From: an uncultured Clostridium sp.
GTDB lineage: Bacteria > Bacillota > Clostridia > Clostridiales > Clostridiaceae
NCBI RefSeq assembly: GCF_910588715.1
Contig: NZ_CAJURG010000003.1
Location: forward strand, 124,001-188,000
Length of the DNA: 64,000 nt
Reading direction: 5' to 3'
This document shows positions 17,121-26,955 of the stretch, in pieces. The translations under genes and the position numbers were made by a program. Below the pieces are notes generated by a model. It made no database searches. It saw only the letters and a program-made list of their open reading frames with translations, and was not told the DNA's origin. Position 1 is the first letter of the stretch; each line of letters opens with the position of its first letter.

Positions 17121-18374
17121 ATGAAAAATAAAATGAGAGACTCTATAGTAGTAGGATTTGCTTTATTTTCAATGTTCTTTGGTGCTGGAAATCTAATTTT
17201 TCCACCATCCCTTGGAAATAAACTAGGAGATCAATATTTATTAGGAATAATAGGATTTATTGTGACAGGAGTTGGACTACCCTTACTTGCTATATTAGCG
17301 TGTTCTAAAGGAAATGGTACTTTTGAAAGTATTACAAATAAAATAGGTAATAAGTTTACTTTAATTCTTACTACAGTCCTATTCTTTGCTATTGGCCCAT
17401 TATTAGCAATACCAAGAACTGCCGCAACCACATTTGAAATTTCAATACAACCATTATTTCCAACATGGTCGCCTATAATAGTAATGGCAATTTACTTTAT
17501 AATAAATTTATTTTTTGTTTTAAAGCGTTCTTCTATTATAGATACAATAGGTAAATTCTTAACTCCAGCATTAATAGTTATTTTAACTATAATAATTGTT
17601 AAAGGTATTGTATCTCCAATTGGAGAAATATCTTCTACAGATGCTAATAACATACTTTCAATGTCTTTACTTGAAGGATATCAAACAATGGATGCACTTG
17701 GTGCATTACTATTTGCAGGAGTAATTTCTTCTTCCATAATTCAAAAGGGCTATAAAGGTAAAGAAGCAAATTCTATATTATTAAAAGCTAGTTTAATTGC
17801 TGTTATTGGATTAGCATTTGTTTATGGAGGATTAACATTTATAGGTGCTCATACTGTTAATTTAGTTGATTCTAATATAAGCAATACTGCATTATTAGTG
17901 TTTATCGCAAGAAAAATACTAGGAACCTTTGGAGTAGCATTAATTGGTGCTGCAATAGGTCTTGCTTGTTTAACTACTTCAATTGGATTATTAACTGCTG
18001 GTTCTACATTCTTTGAAAAAGTAACTAATGGTAAATTATCATATAAATTTAATGCTATAGTTATCTCTATAATGAGTTATATAATAGCTTGTCAAGGTGT
18101 TGATAATATCGTTAAATTATCAGTTCCTATATTAAATGTATTATATCCAGTAGCTATTACAATTATTTTTGTGACTCTGATTAATAAGTTTTTAACTAAT
18201 ATAATTGCTATAAAAATAGCAGTTTATGCTTCCTTAGTTTGTGGATTACTATTCTCATTCTTCGGAGATAGCTTAAGCTTTATGCCTTTAGCAAGTGTTG
18301 GATTTGGTTGGGTTATTCCGACTTTAATAGCCTTAATTATTGGATTATTTATAAAAACAAATAAAACATCTTAA
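17121..18374 (+). CDS. brnQ: Branched-chain amino acid carrier (LIVCS family)
   Basis: The 417-residue polytopic protein has about 12 transmembrane segments. It opens with the family hallmark SMFFGAGNLIFPPSLG, followed by AIGPLLAIPRTAATTFE, the conserved Arg-containing region of BrnQ Na+/H+-coupled leucine/isoleucine/valine carriers. Length fits the family. The ATG at 17121 is behind AGAGGA. A TTGAAA/TATTAT pair (17003-17031, 17-base spacer) may be its promoter, with low confidence. It is monocistronic and ends at a strong hairpin. No T-box leader or CodY-like site was identified with confidence. Confidence 0.92.
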   Translation: MKNKMRDSIVVGFALFSMFFGAGNLIFPPSLGNKLGDQYLLGIIGFIVTGVGLPLLAILACSKGNGTFESITNKIGNKFTLILTTVLFFAIGPLLAIPRTAATTFEISIQPLFPTWSPIIVMAIYFIINLFFVLKRSSIIDTIGKFLTPALIVILTIIIVKGIVSPIGEISSTDANNILSMSLLEGYQTMDALGALLFAGVISSSIIQKGYKGKEANSILLKASLIAVIGLAFVYGGLTFIGAHTVNLVDSNISNTALLVFIARKILGTFGVALIGAAIGLACLTTSIGLLTAGSTFFEKVTNGKLSYKFNAIVISIMSYIIACQGVDNIVKLSVPILNVLYPVAITIIFVTLINKFLTNIIAIKIAVYASLVCGLLFSFFGDSLSFMPLASVGFGWVIPTLIALIIGLFIKTNKTS

Positions 18375-18378
18375 AACA

Positions 18379-18434
18379 AAAATGAGTTGTACAATATTGA
18401 AAATTTTTAATTCAATATAAATACAACTCATTTT
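18379..18434 (+). terminator. brnQ terminator
   Basis: A perfect 12-bp outer stem AAAATGAGTTGT/ACAACTCATTTT (18379-18390 with 18423-18434), with a second inner TATTGAA/TTCAATA pairing, is followed by T/A-rich sequence. Confidence 0.75.
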
Positions 18435-18493
18435 ATTATATAAAATTTTTAATCTTTATAAAAAGTTATTTTAATACAACTTTATTTATTTTT

Positions 18494-21400
18494 CTAATTT
18501 AATACTTCAATAATTCTTTTAGCTGTTATTTCTGCTAATCTTTGTTGATGTTTAGAAGTACTTACCTTTTCAGCCTCTATTTGATTAGTTAAGAATCCAT
18601 TTTCTATTAATATTGAAGGCATCTTAGTATTTTTGCAAACATAAAAATTACTATCTTTTGCTCCTCTATTATATAAATCTAATGTAGCTGAAGATTCATT
18701 AGTTATTTCAGTTGCTAACTCCTTGCTAACAGCAACCTTTTCAGTATTACTTCTTGAAGAATAAGACCTAGTTTCAAGTGTTAAATCTCTTCCATCTTTA
18801 GTAATCATTCTATTACTAATATAAGTTGTTGTAATAGGAGTTCCTGTACTATAATATACTTCAAATCCATTTGCTGATGGATTAGTAAATGAGTTATGAT
18901 GTATTGAAACAAATAAATCAGCATTCATTTCATTTGCAACATTAACTCTCTTTCTTAAGCTTTCACTAGAATCATTATCTATTACCTTATTACCTTCTCT
19001 TGTCATATAAACTTGTATTCCTTTAGCTTCTAATTCAGCTTTTAACTTAACAGCAATTTGCAGATTTAAATTTCCCTCTATATAACTAACTCCATTATGA
19101 GTAGCTACAGCACCTTTATCTACGGATTCAATTTCATGCCCAGGATCAATAACTACTAATTTTGTTTTTCTATAAGTAAAGCTTCTTTCTATAGTTTGAG
19201 CTGTTCCATCATTTGCTGTTATTTTTATTGTTAACTTCTTAGTTCCAGACGGCATTCCACCTAAATTAATAGTTCCATCAAATCCTGGATTATTTCCACT
19301 TGAATATCCTGGATATACTTTATTTACATCTGCTCTTAATGTTCCGTATGGAACTGTTCCTAAATCTTTTCCATCAACATATACTCTTACTTCTTTTACT
19401 CCAGAGTCAGCTAATGCCCATCCTCTTATTTTTAGTTTTCCTGCTTTTACTGTAAAATTAGTAGTAGGTTCATCTAAACAACTTCTTGATGCTAACTTTT
19501 CAACTTTTATTGCTCTTTCAATTGTTTGTGTTGTTCCATCATTTGCTGTTATTTTTATTGTTAAATTTTTATTTCCTGCTGATATACTTGATATATTAAT
19601 AGTTCCATCAAATCCTGGATTATTTCCACTTGAATATCCTGGATATACTTTATTTACATCTGCTCTTAATGTTCCGTATGGAACTGTTCCTAAATCTTTT
19701 CCATCAACATATACTCTTACTTCTTTTACTCCAGAGTCAGCTAATGCCCATCCTCTTATTTTTAGTTTTCCTGCTTTTACTGTAAAATTAGTAGTAGGTT
19801 CATCTAAACAACTTCTTGATGCTAACTTTTCAACTTTTATTGCTCTTTCAATTGTTTGTGTTGTTCCATCATTTGCTGTTATTTTTATTGTTAAATTTTT
19901 ATTTCCTGCTGATATACTTGATATATTAATAGTTCCATCAAATCCGGGATTATTTCCACTTGAATATCCTGGATATACCTTATTTACATCTGCTCTTGAT
20001 GTTCCATATGGAACTGTTCCTAAATCTTTTCCATCAACATATATTCTTACTTCTTTTATTCCAGAGTTAGCTAGTGCCCATCCTCTTATTTTTAATTTGT
20101 CCGCCTTTACTGTAAAGTTATTAGTAGGTTCATCTAAACAACTTCTTGATGCTAACTTTTCAACTTTTATTGCTCTTTCAATTGTTTGTGTTGTTCCATC
20201 ATTTGCTGTTATTTTTATTGTTAAATTTTTATTTCCTGCTGATATACTTGATATATTAATAGTTCCATCAAATCCGGGATTATTTCCACTTGAATATCCT
20301 GGATATACCTTATTTACATCTGCTCTTGATGTTCCATATGGAACTGTTCCTAAATCTTTTCCATCAACATATATTCTTACTTCTTTTATTCCAGAGTTAG
20401 CTAGTGCCCATCCTCTTATTTTTAATTTGTCCGCCTTTACTGTAAAGTTATTAGTAGGTTCATCTAAACAACTTCTTGATGCTAACTTTTCAACTTTTAT
20501 TGCTCTTTCAATTGTTTGTGTTGTTCCATCATTTGCTGTTATTTTTATTGTTAAATTTTTATTTCCTGCTGATATACTTGATATATTAATAGTTCCATCA
20601 AATCCTGGATTATTTCCACTTGAATATCCTGGATATACTTTATTTACATCTGCTCTTAATGTTCCGTATGGAACTGTTCCTAAATCTTTTCCATCAACAT
20701 ATACTCTTACTTCTTTTACTCCAGAGTTAGCTAATGCCCATCCTCTTATTTTTAGTTTATCTGATGTTACTTTTTTATCTGCAACTGGCTCATCTAATGT
20801 AGATCTAAATGGCAATTCTTTTTCACTTTCAGCTCTCTTAATTACTATATTTCTTTTATAACTTTGAATTTCACCATTTGTAAAAACAATCTTAACCTCT
20901 ACAGTTTTATTCCCAGTATCAAACTTACTTATATCTATTGTTTTATCAAATCCTGAGTTAGCACCATTAATATATCCTGGATACTTTAAGTCTATATCAG
21001 GCCTATTAATACCAGTATTAATAGTTGCTACTTGAGAATTATCAATTAAAATCTTAACTTCTTTAACTCCACCTTCAGATAAAGCCCAACCTTTAATTCT
21101 TAATTTATCATTTGTAATAACTTCTGAATTTGCTGGTAACTCTAAATCACTTCTTGTAGGTAAATATTTAAAATTAATTGCATCACAATATAATCTAACT
21201 AAAGACTCTCCATAATTAGGATCAGAAGCCCAACTTCCAGTTAAGCCTAATACATCCTTTGCTTTACCAAAAATACCATCAACTGTACCAAACCAGCCTA
21301 TATGTCTTGGATCATATGTTTCATTTGATGATAATGAACTATCCTTCCAACTATCTACATAAACTGTTTTAGGATAACCACTTGCAGCTGCATATAGTGC

Positions 21401-21835
21401 TAAATGGTCTAAATGAGCTATTACACCTTGATCCCAATTGTCAAACCTTTTATGTGCATTTGCATCATTATCATCTCCCCCGCTTGGATTTTTTAATCCA
21501 CATGGATTATGATAAGATTCATCTAATACTCCTCCAAATTTTCCATAACCTGTTTCTTTTGCAGCTTGTACATAAGCTACTACCCAGTTAACACCTCCCC
21601 TTGACTCAGCATACTTTTTGTATATCTTTGCTAAATTAACAAATGTTTCAGTAGCATTCTTACTTCTAGCCCAAGCCTCAACAGCGTCTAGAGAAGCATT
21701 CACACTTGAAATAATCTTTACATTTTCAATTGCTTTACTGCTTGTCTCATCACTTAGTGCATAAACATTAAAGGTAAATGAATTAAACATAAATATTAAA
21801 CACACTAATGCTAAAAATAATTTATTTTTTTTCAT
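18494..21835 (-). CDS. Secreted autolysin: glucosaminidase-like domain, six Ig-like repeats, Amidase_3 domain
   Basis: The 1113-residue protein starts at ATG 21835 after GGGGGGATGAA. It has a signal peptide (about 1-27), then an N-terminal glucosaminidase-like domain (about 55-225; AAKETGYGKFGG and GLKNPSGG regions), then six Ig-like units of about 110 residues ending near residue 893. The C-terminus is a zinc Amidase_3 domain (about 894-1113) with DPGHE, YIEGN, SIHHN and ILIENGF, giving the His/Glu zinc ligands and catalytic Glu. It should cleave both the glycan and the stem-peptide bond of peptidoglycan outside the cell. No sortase or other anchor motif is visible. The repeats probably act as spacers or wall-binding modules. 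Confidence 0.88.
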   Translation of the reverse strand: MKKNKLFLALVCLIFMFNSFTFNVYALSDETSSKAIENVKIISSVNASLDAVEAWARSKNATETFVNLAKIYKKYAESRGGVNWVVAYVQAAKETGYGKFGGVLDESYHNPCGLKNPSGGDDNDANAHKRFDNWDQGVIAHLDHLALYAAASGYPKTVYVDSWKDSSLSSNETYDPRHIGWFGTVDGIFGKAKDVLGLTGSWASDPNYGESLVRLYCDAINFKYLPTRSDLELPANSEVITNDKLRIKGWALSEGGVKEVKILIDNSQVATINTGINRPDIDLKYPGYINGANSGFDKTIDISKFDTGNKTVEVKIVFTNGEIQSYKRNIVIKRAESEKELPFRSTLDEPVADKKVTSDKLKIRGWALANSGVKEVRVYVDGKDLGTVPYGTLRADVNKVYPGYSSGNNPGFDGTINISSISAGNKNLTIKITANDGTTQTIERAIKVEKLASRSCLDEPTNNFTVKADKLKIRGWALANSGIKEVRIYVDGKDLGTVPYGTSRADVNKVYPGYSSGNNPGFDGTINISSISAGNKNLTIKITANDGTTQTIERAIKVEKLASRSCLDEPTNNFTVKADKLKIRGWALANSGIKEVRIYVDGKDLGTVPYGTSRADVNKVYPGYSSGNNPGFDGTINISSISAGNKNLTIKITANDGTTQTIERAIKVEKLASRSCLDEPTTNFTVKAGKLKIRGWALADSGVKEVRVYVDGKDLGTVPYGTLRADVNKVYPGYSSGNNPGFDGTINISSISAGNKNLTIKITANDGTTQTIERAIKVEKLASRSCLDEPTTNFTVKAGKLKIRGWALADSGVKEVRVYVDGKDLGTVPYGTLRADVNKVYPGYSSGNNPGFDGTINLGGMPSGTKKLTIKITANDGTAQTIERSFTYRKTKLVVIDPGHEIESVDKGAVATHNGVSYIEGNLNLQIAVKLKAELEAKGIQVYMTREGNKVIDNDSSESLRKRVNVANEMNADLFVSIHHNSFTNPSANGFEVYYSTGTPITTTYISNRMITKDGRDLTLETRSYSSRSNTEKVAVSKELATEITNESSATLDLYNRGAKDSNFYVCKNTKMPSILIENGFLTNQIEAEKVSTSKHQQRLAEITAKRIIEVLN
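19157..20806 (-). repeat. Tandem 330-bp repeats encoding Ig-like modules
   Basis: Five units of exactly 330 bp (110 codons) begin at 20806, 20476, 20146, 19816 and 19486 and run to about 19157; a sixth, divergent unit lies upstream. Units at 20476-20147 and 20146-19817 appear identical base for base. Units at 19816 and 19486 match closely in their first two thirds, then the last one diverges towards the amidase junction. This indicates recent duplication or gene conversion and possible copy-number variation. Confidence 0.9.
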
Positions 21836-22070
21836 TTCATCCCCCCATTTTTCGTTATAGTATACAAATATAATAGTAACATATTATAAATATATTTGTA
21901 AACAGATGTCATATTTATGATTAAATGTATATTAAAAGTTATATTATATATAAAACACTAAATATTTATCATTAAATATATCTTACTTAAATAACTTGTC
22001 CATTATTGTTATATTATGCTTAATAATATATACTAATATAAGGAAACAACATAATATAAAGGAGGTTATT

Positions 22071-23333
22071 ATGAATTTTCTTACACCATTAATAATTATT
22101 TTTATAATATTATTGAATTATTATTTATATAAAAGAAATTCATATTCAAAAAGTTTCTTTTTAATTTCTACTAGCTTTTTAATTATTTACTCTGTATTTT
22201 CTATAATTATATATTACAATAATTTATCTCACGACTTTGAACATGGAATATTATTTGGAAATATAGCTAATAATCATTTTTGTGATGAATATAAATATTA
22301 CATAGATTCTGACATATTATTAAATCATTTAAAAACTGGAGATTTTAATGCATGGTTAAATAAAGAATTACCTATTTATGAGTTTGTTGATCCAGAAGGT
22401 CATGCTAGTTATGGAAATTATAATATATTTGTAATATTCTTAACGTTGCTTAAATATATAGGAATAAAATCTACTTTAAATTTAATTTTAATAAAATTAT
22501 TCATATATGTTCCAACTTCAATATTTTTATATAAACTTTCTAGACTATATTTAAATGAAAAACTTTCTTTAATAAGCTTAAATATTTTTAGTATATTACC
22601 TGGATATATATTATGTAATTCCTTACTTATGAGAGACAATATAATAATTGCAATAGCAATAATATTAATTTACTATATACTTTCTCGAAAAATAAACTAT
22701 AAATCAATTATTTTAATCTTATTGCTATCTGTATTTTTGTTAGAGTTTAGATCTTATTTATTGCTAGTTTTTATCGCCTGTGTTATTTTTACCTTTAAAA
22801 ATAACAAGAAAATTTTAAGTTTTAAAGATATATTTTATTTTATTACTATAATCGCCACAATTTACTTTTTTGTAAACTTTAAATTTCAATTACAACATTC
22901 AAATACCTTTTTTTCCTTTTTCCAAATTACTCATCTACAAGATGTATTTAATGCTCAATTTGGAAGTGGACCAAAAATGATAGTTAACTTATTTTCTCAG
23001 TTAATTTTACATGTTGTATACGATCCACCACTATTTAATTTTATAAAATCAGGAATTGTGTATTTAATATTATATTCATTAGGTAATATCTTAGGAACTA
23101 TTGTAAGCATCGCTTCTTTCCTATCTTTTATTTACTTTATAATAAAAATTAAAGATAAAAAGGCAATCTTACTATTTAAATTTACAACATATTATACAGT
23201 ATTAACTGGTTTAATAGTATTAGCTAAAGATTTATTTATTATAAATAGAATTGCTCTTATGTGGTTACCTTTATTTATTATAATATTTCTTTATACACTA
23301 AATAATTTTATAAATAAACCATCAAAACATTAA
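22071..23333 (+). CDS. Polytopic membrane protein, possibly envelope polysaccharide related
   Basis: The 420-residue protein starts at ATG 22071, directly after an AAAGGAGG SD; an upstream frame extension to 21996 lacks one. It has roughly ten to twelve hydrophobic helices and a large polar loop after the second or third helix (about residues 58-105, HGILFGN through GHASYGNYN). An LLMRDN motif follows a helix in the middle. This layout is reminiscent of EpsG/Wzy-like or GT-C membrane enzymes, but no decisive catalytic motif is seen and I do not recognise the family. It is transcribed convergently towards the dTDP-rhamnose genes and shares a hairpin with them. Confidence 0.7.
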   Translation: MNFLTPLIIIFIILLNYYLYKRNSYSKSFFLISTSFLIIYSVFSIIIYYNNLSHDFEHGILFGNIANNHFCDEYKYYIDSDILLNHLKTGDFNAWLNKELPIYEFVDPEGHASYGNYNIFVIFLTLLKYIGIKSTLNLILIKLFIYVPTSIFLYKLSRLYLNEKLSLISLNIFSILPGYILCNSLLMRDNIIIAIAIILIYYILSRKINYKSIILILLLSVFLLEFRSYLLLVFIACVIFTFKNNKKILSFKDIFYFITIIATIYFFVNFKFQLQHSNTFFSFFQITHLQDVFNAQFGSGPKMIVNLFSQLILHVVYDPPLFNFIKSGIVYLILYSLGNILGTIVSIASFLSFIYFIIKIKDKKAILLFKFTTYYTVLTGLIVLAKDLFIINRIALMWLPLFIIIFLYTLNNFINKPSKH

Positions 23334-23334
23334 A

Positions 23335-23379
23335 AAAGTGCTATACTGAAAGTCATTAAGCTTTCAATATAGCACTTTT
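23335..23379 (+). terminator. Terminator after the polytopic membrane protein
   Basis: The stem AAAAGTGCTATA/TATAGCACTTTT lies within 23335-23379, and an inner GAAAG/CTTTC pairing is also present. It starts at the stop codon and ends in Ts. Confidence 0.75.
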
Positions 23380-23402
23380 TGCTTAACATAAATATAAAAA
23401 TA

Positions 23403-23425
23403 AAAGCTGGTATAAAGCCAGCTTT
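23403..23425 (-). terminator. Terminator of the WbaP-rfb operon
   Basis: A perfect 8-bp stem AAAGCTGG/CCAGCTTT (23403-23410 with 23418-23425), followed on the minus strand by TTATTTTTAT, lies 17 bases after the rfbB stop. Confidence 0.75.
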
Positions 23426-23441
23426 ATAAAATTATTTTAAA

Positions 23442-24494
23442 TTACTTATACATTTCATTATAATAATTCATGTATTCACCTGAAGTAACATTCTTCATCC
23501 ATTCTTGGTTATCTAAATACCATTGAATAGTTTTCTTAATTCCTACTTCAAATGTAGTTTCAGGATACCATCCTAATTCATCTTTAATCTTTGTTGGATC
23601 TATTCCATATCTTCTATCGTGACCTTTTCTGTCTTCAACATATTTAATTAAGTTTTCTGTTACTGCTTTATCTACATTTTCATTTAAGTAAGCAATTACT
23701 GTCTTAACTATTGTTATGTTAGTTCTTTCATTGTGTCCACCAACGTTATACACTTCACCATCTCTACCATTATTTATAACCATATCTATAGCTTTAGCGT
23801 GATCTTCAACATATAACCAGTCCCTTATGTTCATTCCATCTCCATATACTGGTAAATCTTTATGAGATAAACAATTGTTTATTAGTAACGGTATTAATTT
23901 TTCTGGGAATTGGAATGGTCCATAGTTGTTTGAACATCTTGTTATGTTCATTGGCATCTTGTAAGTATCATGGTAAGCCTTAACCATTAAGTCTGATCCT
24001 GCTTTACTTGATGAATATGGGCTGTGTGGATCAAGTGGAGTTGTTTCCATAAAGTATCCTGTATCTCCTAATGAACCATATACTTCATCTGTTGAAACGT
24101 GTAAGAACTTAACTCCTTCTTTCCATGTTCCATCTTCTTTTTCCCATGCTGCTTTTGCACAGTTTAATAAGTTTACTGTTCCAAGAACATTTGTCTTTGC
24201 AAATATTTCTGGTTCTTTTATACTTCTATCAACATGTGATTCTGCTGCAAAGTGTGCAACATAATCTATTTCATGTTTTTCAAATAATGAATTAACTAGT
24301 TCATTATCACATATATCTCCATGTACAAATATGTGTCTTGGATCATCTTGAATTGATTTTAAGTTTTCTAAGTTTCCTGCATATGTTAATTTATCTAAGT
24401 TAATTATTCTTATATCTTCATATTTGTTTAACATGTATAATACAAAGTTTGAGCCTATAAATCCTGCTCCACCAGTTACTAAATAAGTTTTCAT
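23442..24494 (-). CDS. rfbB: dTDP-glucose 4,6-dehydratase
   Basis: This 350-residue extended short-chain dehydrogenase converts dTDP-glucose to dTDP-4-keto-6-deoxyglucose, the second step of dTDP-L-rhamnose synthesis. It shows the NAD-binding GGAGFIGSNF (8-17), the substrate-site HFAAESHVDRS, STDEVYG and the catalytic YxxxK as YSSSK. The ATG at 24494 follows AAGGAG. It is the last gene of the WbaP-GT2-rfbA-rfbC-rfbD-rfbB operon. Synonyms are rmlB and rffG; rfbB fits the context because all four rhamnose genes are adjacent. Confidence 0.95.
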   Translation of the reverse strand: MKTYLVTGGAGFIGSNFVLYMLNKYEDIRIINLDKLTYAGNLENLKSIQDDPRHIFVHGDICDNELVNSLFEKHEIDYVAHFAAESHVDRSIKEPEIFAKTNVLGTVNLLNCAKAAWEKEDGTWKEGVKFLHVSTDEVYGSLGDTGYFMETTPLDPHSPYSSSKAGSDLMVKAYHDTYKMPMNITRCSNNYGPFQFPEKLIPLLINNCLSHKDLPVYGDGMNIRDWLYVEDHAKAIDMVINNGRDGEVYNVGGHNERTNITIVKTVIAYLNENVDKAVTENLIKYVEDRKGHDRRYGIDPTKIKDELGWYPETTFEVGIKKTIQWYLDNQEWMKNVTSGEYMNYYNEMYK

Positions 24495-24550
24495 AATTTA
24501 GTTCTCCTTATATCTTTTAAAAGTTTAAGTTTTTATTTATAATTTTTTAA

Positions 24551-25444
24551 TTATTTTTCAACGTTATCCATGAAAGTTTTTAATGCTTCTTTCCAATCTC
24601 TCATTTCATCTCCAACTGTGCATCTAAGCATCATATTGTCAAGTGATGAATATGCTGGTCTATCTGCTGAATTAGGATACATTTCTTTATATTCTTCTGA
24701 AGTACATGGATTTACTTTGCAATTTCTTCCTGAAAGCTTCATTATTTCTGATGCAAAGTCATACCAACTACATTCTCCTTTTCCTGTGCAGTGATATATT
24801 CCGTATTCTTCTGTTTCTATAAGTTTTAATATATGATATGCTAAATCATTAGCATGTGTAGGATTTCCAAGTTGATCATTTACAACACTTAAGTTTTCTC
24901 TATCTTTTCCTAACTTCATCATTGTATAAACAAAGTTATGTCCTACATATCCATAAAGCCAAGCTGTTCTAACTATATAGTATTTTGATGAAAATTCTCT
25001 TACAAATTCTTCACCTAAAAGTTTAGTTTTTCCATAAGAACTTACTGGATCAACTATATCTGCTTCATTTAATGGTGTATCACCAACACCTCTAAATACG
25101 TAATCAGTTGAAACTTGAACTATTTTAGCTCCTATTTCTTCACAAACCATAGCTAAGTTTCTAGCCCCTAGTGCATTTATTTTTAAAGCTAAATCTTTAT
25201 TTGCTTCACATCCATCAACATTTGTTGCTGCTGCACAATTTATAACTACATCTGGCTTTATTTCTTTTAAAACTATTTTTACTTGCTCTAAATTAGTTAT
25301 ATCTAATTTATCTACATCCATTGCAAAAACTTCTGATGTTTTAATCTCATCTGAAACAGATCCAATTTCTGCTGTTCCAGTAGCTATTATCTTTTGAAGT
25401 TCATTTCCTAATTGTCCATTTGAACCAGTTATTAATATTTTCAC
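24551..25444 (-). CDS. rfbD: dTDP-4-dehydrorhamnose reductase
   Basis: The 297-residue reductase catalyses the final NAD(P)H-dependent step to dTDP-L-rhamnose. Visible features are TGSNGQLGNEL (N-terminal nucleotide-binding loop), INCAAATNVDGCE, QVSTDYVFRG and the catalytic YGKTK. The start is GTG at 25444 with GGAGG seven bases upstream. It is about 15 residues longer than many RmlD proteins, owing to a loop after the first helix (residues 19-36, GTAEIGSVSDEIKTSEVF). It lies between rfbC and rfbB in the same operon. Confidence 0.95.
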   Translation of the reverse strand: MKILITGSNGQLGNELQKIIATGTAEIGSVSDEIKTSEVFAMDVDKLDITNLEQVKIVLKEIKPDVVINCAAATNVDGCEANKDLALKINALGARNLAMVCEEIGAKIVQVSTDYVFRGVGDTPLNEADIVDPVSSYGKTKLLGEEFVREFSSKYYIVRTAWLYGYVGHNFVYTMMKLGKDRENLSVVNDQLGNPTHANDLAYHILKLIETEEYGIYHCTGKGECSWYDFASEIMKLSGRNCKVNPCTSEEYKEMYPNSADRPAYSSLDNMMLRCTVGDEMRDWKEALKTFMDNVEK

Positions 25445-25491
25445 GTGATAACCTCCACTACCTTAAGTTAAAAAATCAAAGATTTTTATTC

Positions 25492-26067
25492 TTACTTATA
25501 AACAAATGGTAAATCTAATTCTTTAAATGTTTTTTGCTTTTTATCTTTTTCTGATAGTAAAACTTCTTCAATTCCTTCTAATGGCCATTCTACTGCAACG
25601 TCTTCATCGTTCCATAGAAGTCCACCATCATGTTCTGGTGAATAGAAATCTGTACATTTATAGTTAAATGTTGCAGTTTCTGATAATACTACGAATCCAT
25701 GAGCAAATCCTTCTGGTACATAAAATTGTCTCTTATTTTCTGAACTTAAATATACACCTTCCCATTGCCCATATGTAGGTGATCCTTTTCTTAAATCAAC
25801 AGCAACATCCCAAACTTCACCTTCTGTACATCTTACAAGTTTCCCTTGAGTATGCTTAGTTTGGAAATGTAGTCCTCTTAAAACACCTTTTTTTGATCTT
25901 GATTCATTATCTTGTACGAAAGTCATTGTTAATCCAGCTTTATCAAAATGCTCTTTATTATAGCTTTCCATAAAATATCCCCTAGCGTCTCCAAATACTT
26001 TTGGTTCAACTATATATAAATCTGGTATTTTAGTTTCTATAAATTTGAAATTTCCTACTTCAACCAT
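25492..26067 (-). CDS. rfbC: dTDP-4-dehydrorhamnose 3,5-epimerase
   Basis: The 191-residue cupin-fold enzyme epimerises dTDP-4-keto-6-deoxyglucose at C3 and C5. The family signature is visible: RGYFMESYN, then FVQDNESRSKKGVLRGLHFQ (ending in the active-site His region), TQGKLVRC, GEVWDVAVDLRKGSPTYG and FYVPEGFAHGF. Length is as expected. The ATG at 26067 follows GAGGAG, five bases after the rfbA stop, implying tight translational linkage with rfbA. Confidence 0.95.
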   Translation of the reverse strand: MVEVGNFKFIETKIPDLYIVEPKVFGDARGYFMESYNKEHFDKAGLTMTFVQDNESRSKKGVLRGLHFQTKHTQGKLVRCTEGEVWDVAVDLRKGSPTYGQWEGVYLSSENKRQFYVPEGFAHGFVVLSETATFNYKCTDFYSPEHDGGLLWNDEDVAVEWPLEGIEEVLLSEKDKKQKTFKELDLPFVYK

Positions 26068-26072
26068 TATCT

Positions 26073-26939
26073 TTACTCCTCAATTATATCTATTAAATAT
26101 TTTCCATACTCTGTTTTCATTAAAGGCTTAGCTAACTTTCTAACTTCATCTTTTGAAATCCATCCTTGTCTATAAGCAATTTCTTCTAAACAAGCTATAA
26201 ATGTTCCTTGAGTAGTTTGTACTGCTTCAACAAAGTTTGATGCTTTAAGCATTGATTCATGAGTTCCTGTATCTAGCCACGCCATTCCTCTGCCTAATAA
26301 ATCTACTCTTAATGTTCCTTCTTCCATATATTCTTTATTTAAATCAGTTATTTCAAGTTCACCTCTTGGTGATGGCTTTAACGCTTTTGCCTTTGCTACT
26401 ACTGAATTATCATAGAAGTAAAGTCCTGGTACTGCATATTTTGATTTTGGATTCTCTGGCTTTTCTTCTAATGAAGTTACTTTTCCATTTTCATCAAAAC
26501 CTACTACTCCAAATGCTCTTGGATCTTGAACATAGTATCCAAATACCATTGCACCATTTTTTAACTTAGCTGCATCTTTTAAATGTTCACTAAAACCTTG
26601 CCCGTAGAATATATTGTCTCCTAATATCATTGCTACGTTATCATTACCTATGAACTTTTCTCCAATTATAAATGCTTCTGCTAATCCATTTGGTTGTTCT
26701 TGAATTGCATATTCAATATTTAAACCATATTCTGATCCATCTTTAAATAGTTCTTTAAAGTTAACTATATCTCTTGGTGTTGATATTATTAAAATATCTC
26801 TTATTCCTGCCAACATTAATACTGACATTGGATAATATATCATTGGTTTATCATATATTGGCACCATTTGTTTTGACATTGCCTTTGTTACTGGATATAG
26901 TCTTGTTCCTGACCCTCCTGCTAATATTATACCCTTCAT
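26073..26939 (-). CDS. rfbA: Glucose-1-phosphate thymidylyltransferase
   Basis: The 288-residue enzyme makes dTDP-glucose from dTTP and glucose 1-phosphate, the entry step to dTDP-rhamnose. It opens with [20 protein letters not shown] and contains the ILGDNIFYG metal-binding segment, EEKPENPKS and the family's [10 protein letters not shown] equivalent as [10 protein letters not shown]. Length matches RmlA. The ATG at 26939 follows GAGGT. It shares an operon with the initiating transferase upstream and rfbC downstream. Confidence 0.95.
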   Translation of the reverse strand: MKGIILAGGSGTRLYPVTKAMSKQMVPIYDKPMIYYPMSVLMLAGIRDILIISTPRDIVNFKELFKDGSEYGLNIEYAIQEQPNGLAEAFIIGEKFIGNDNVAMILGDNIFYGQGFSEHLKDAAKLKNGAMVFGYYVQDPRAFGVVGFDENGKVTSLEEKPENPKSKYAVPGLYFYDNSVVAKAKALKPSPRGELEITDLNKEYMEEGTLRVDLLGRGMAWLDTGTHESMLKASNFVEAVQTTQGTFIACLEEIAYRQGWISKDEVRKLAKPLMKTEYGKYLIDIIEE

Positions 26940-26955
26940 AAAAATACCTCACTTT

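Noticed and set aside
19157..20806. CRISPR array
   Set aside because: The repeats are 330-bp coding units without spacers; they encode Ig-like modules.
20097..20861. 254-codon open frame antisense to the autolysin repeats
   Set aside because: It exists because the 330-bp repeat has no stops on the opposite strand, contains the same repeat twice and has no SD; it is a shadow of the real gene.
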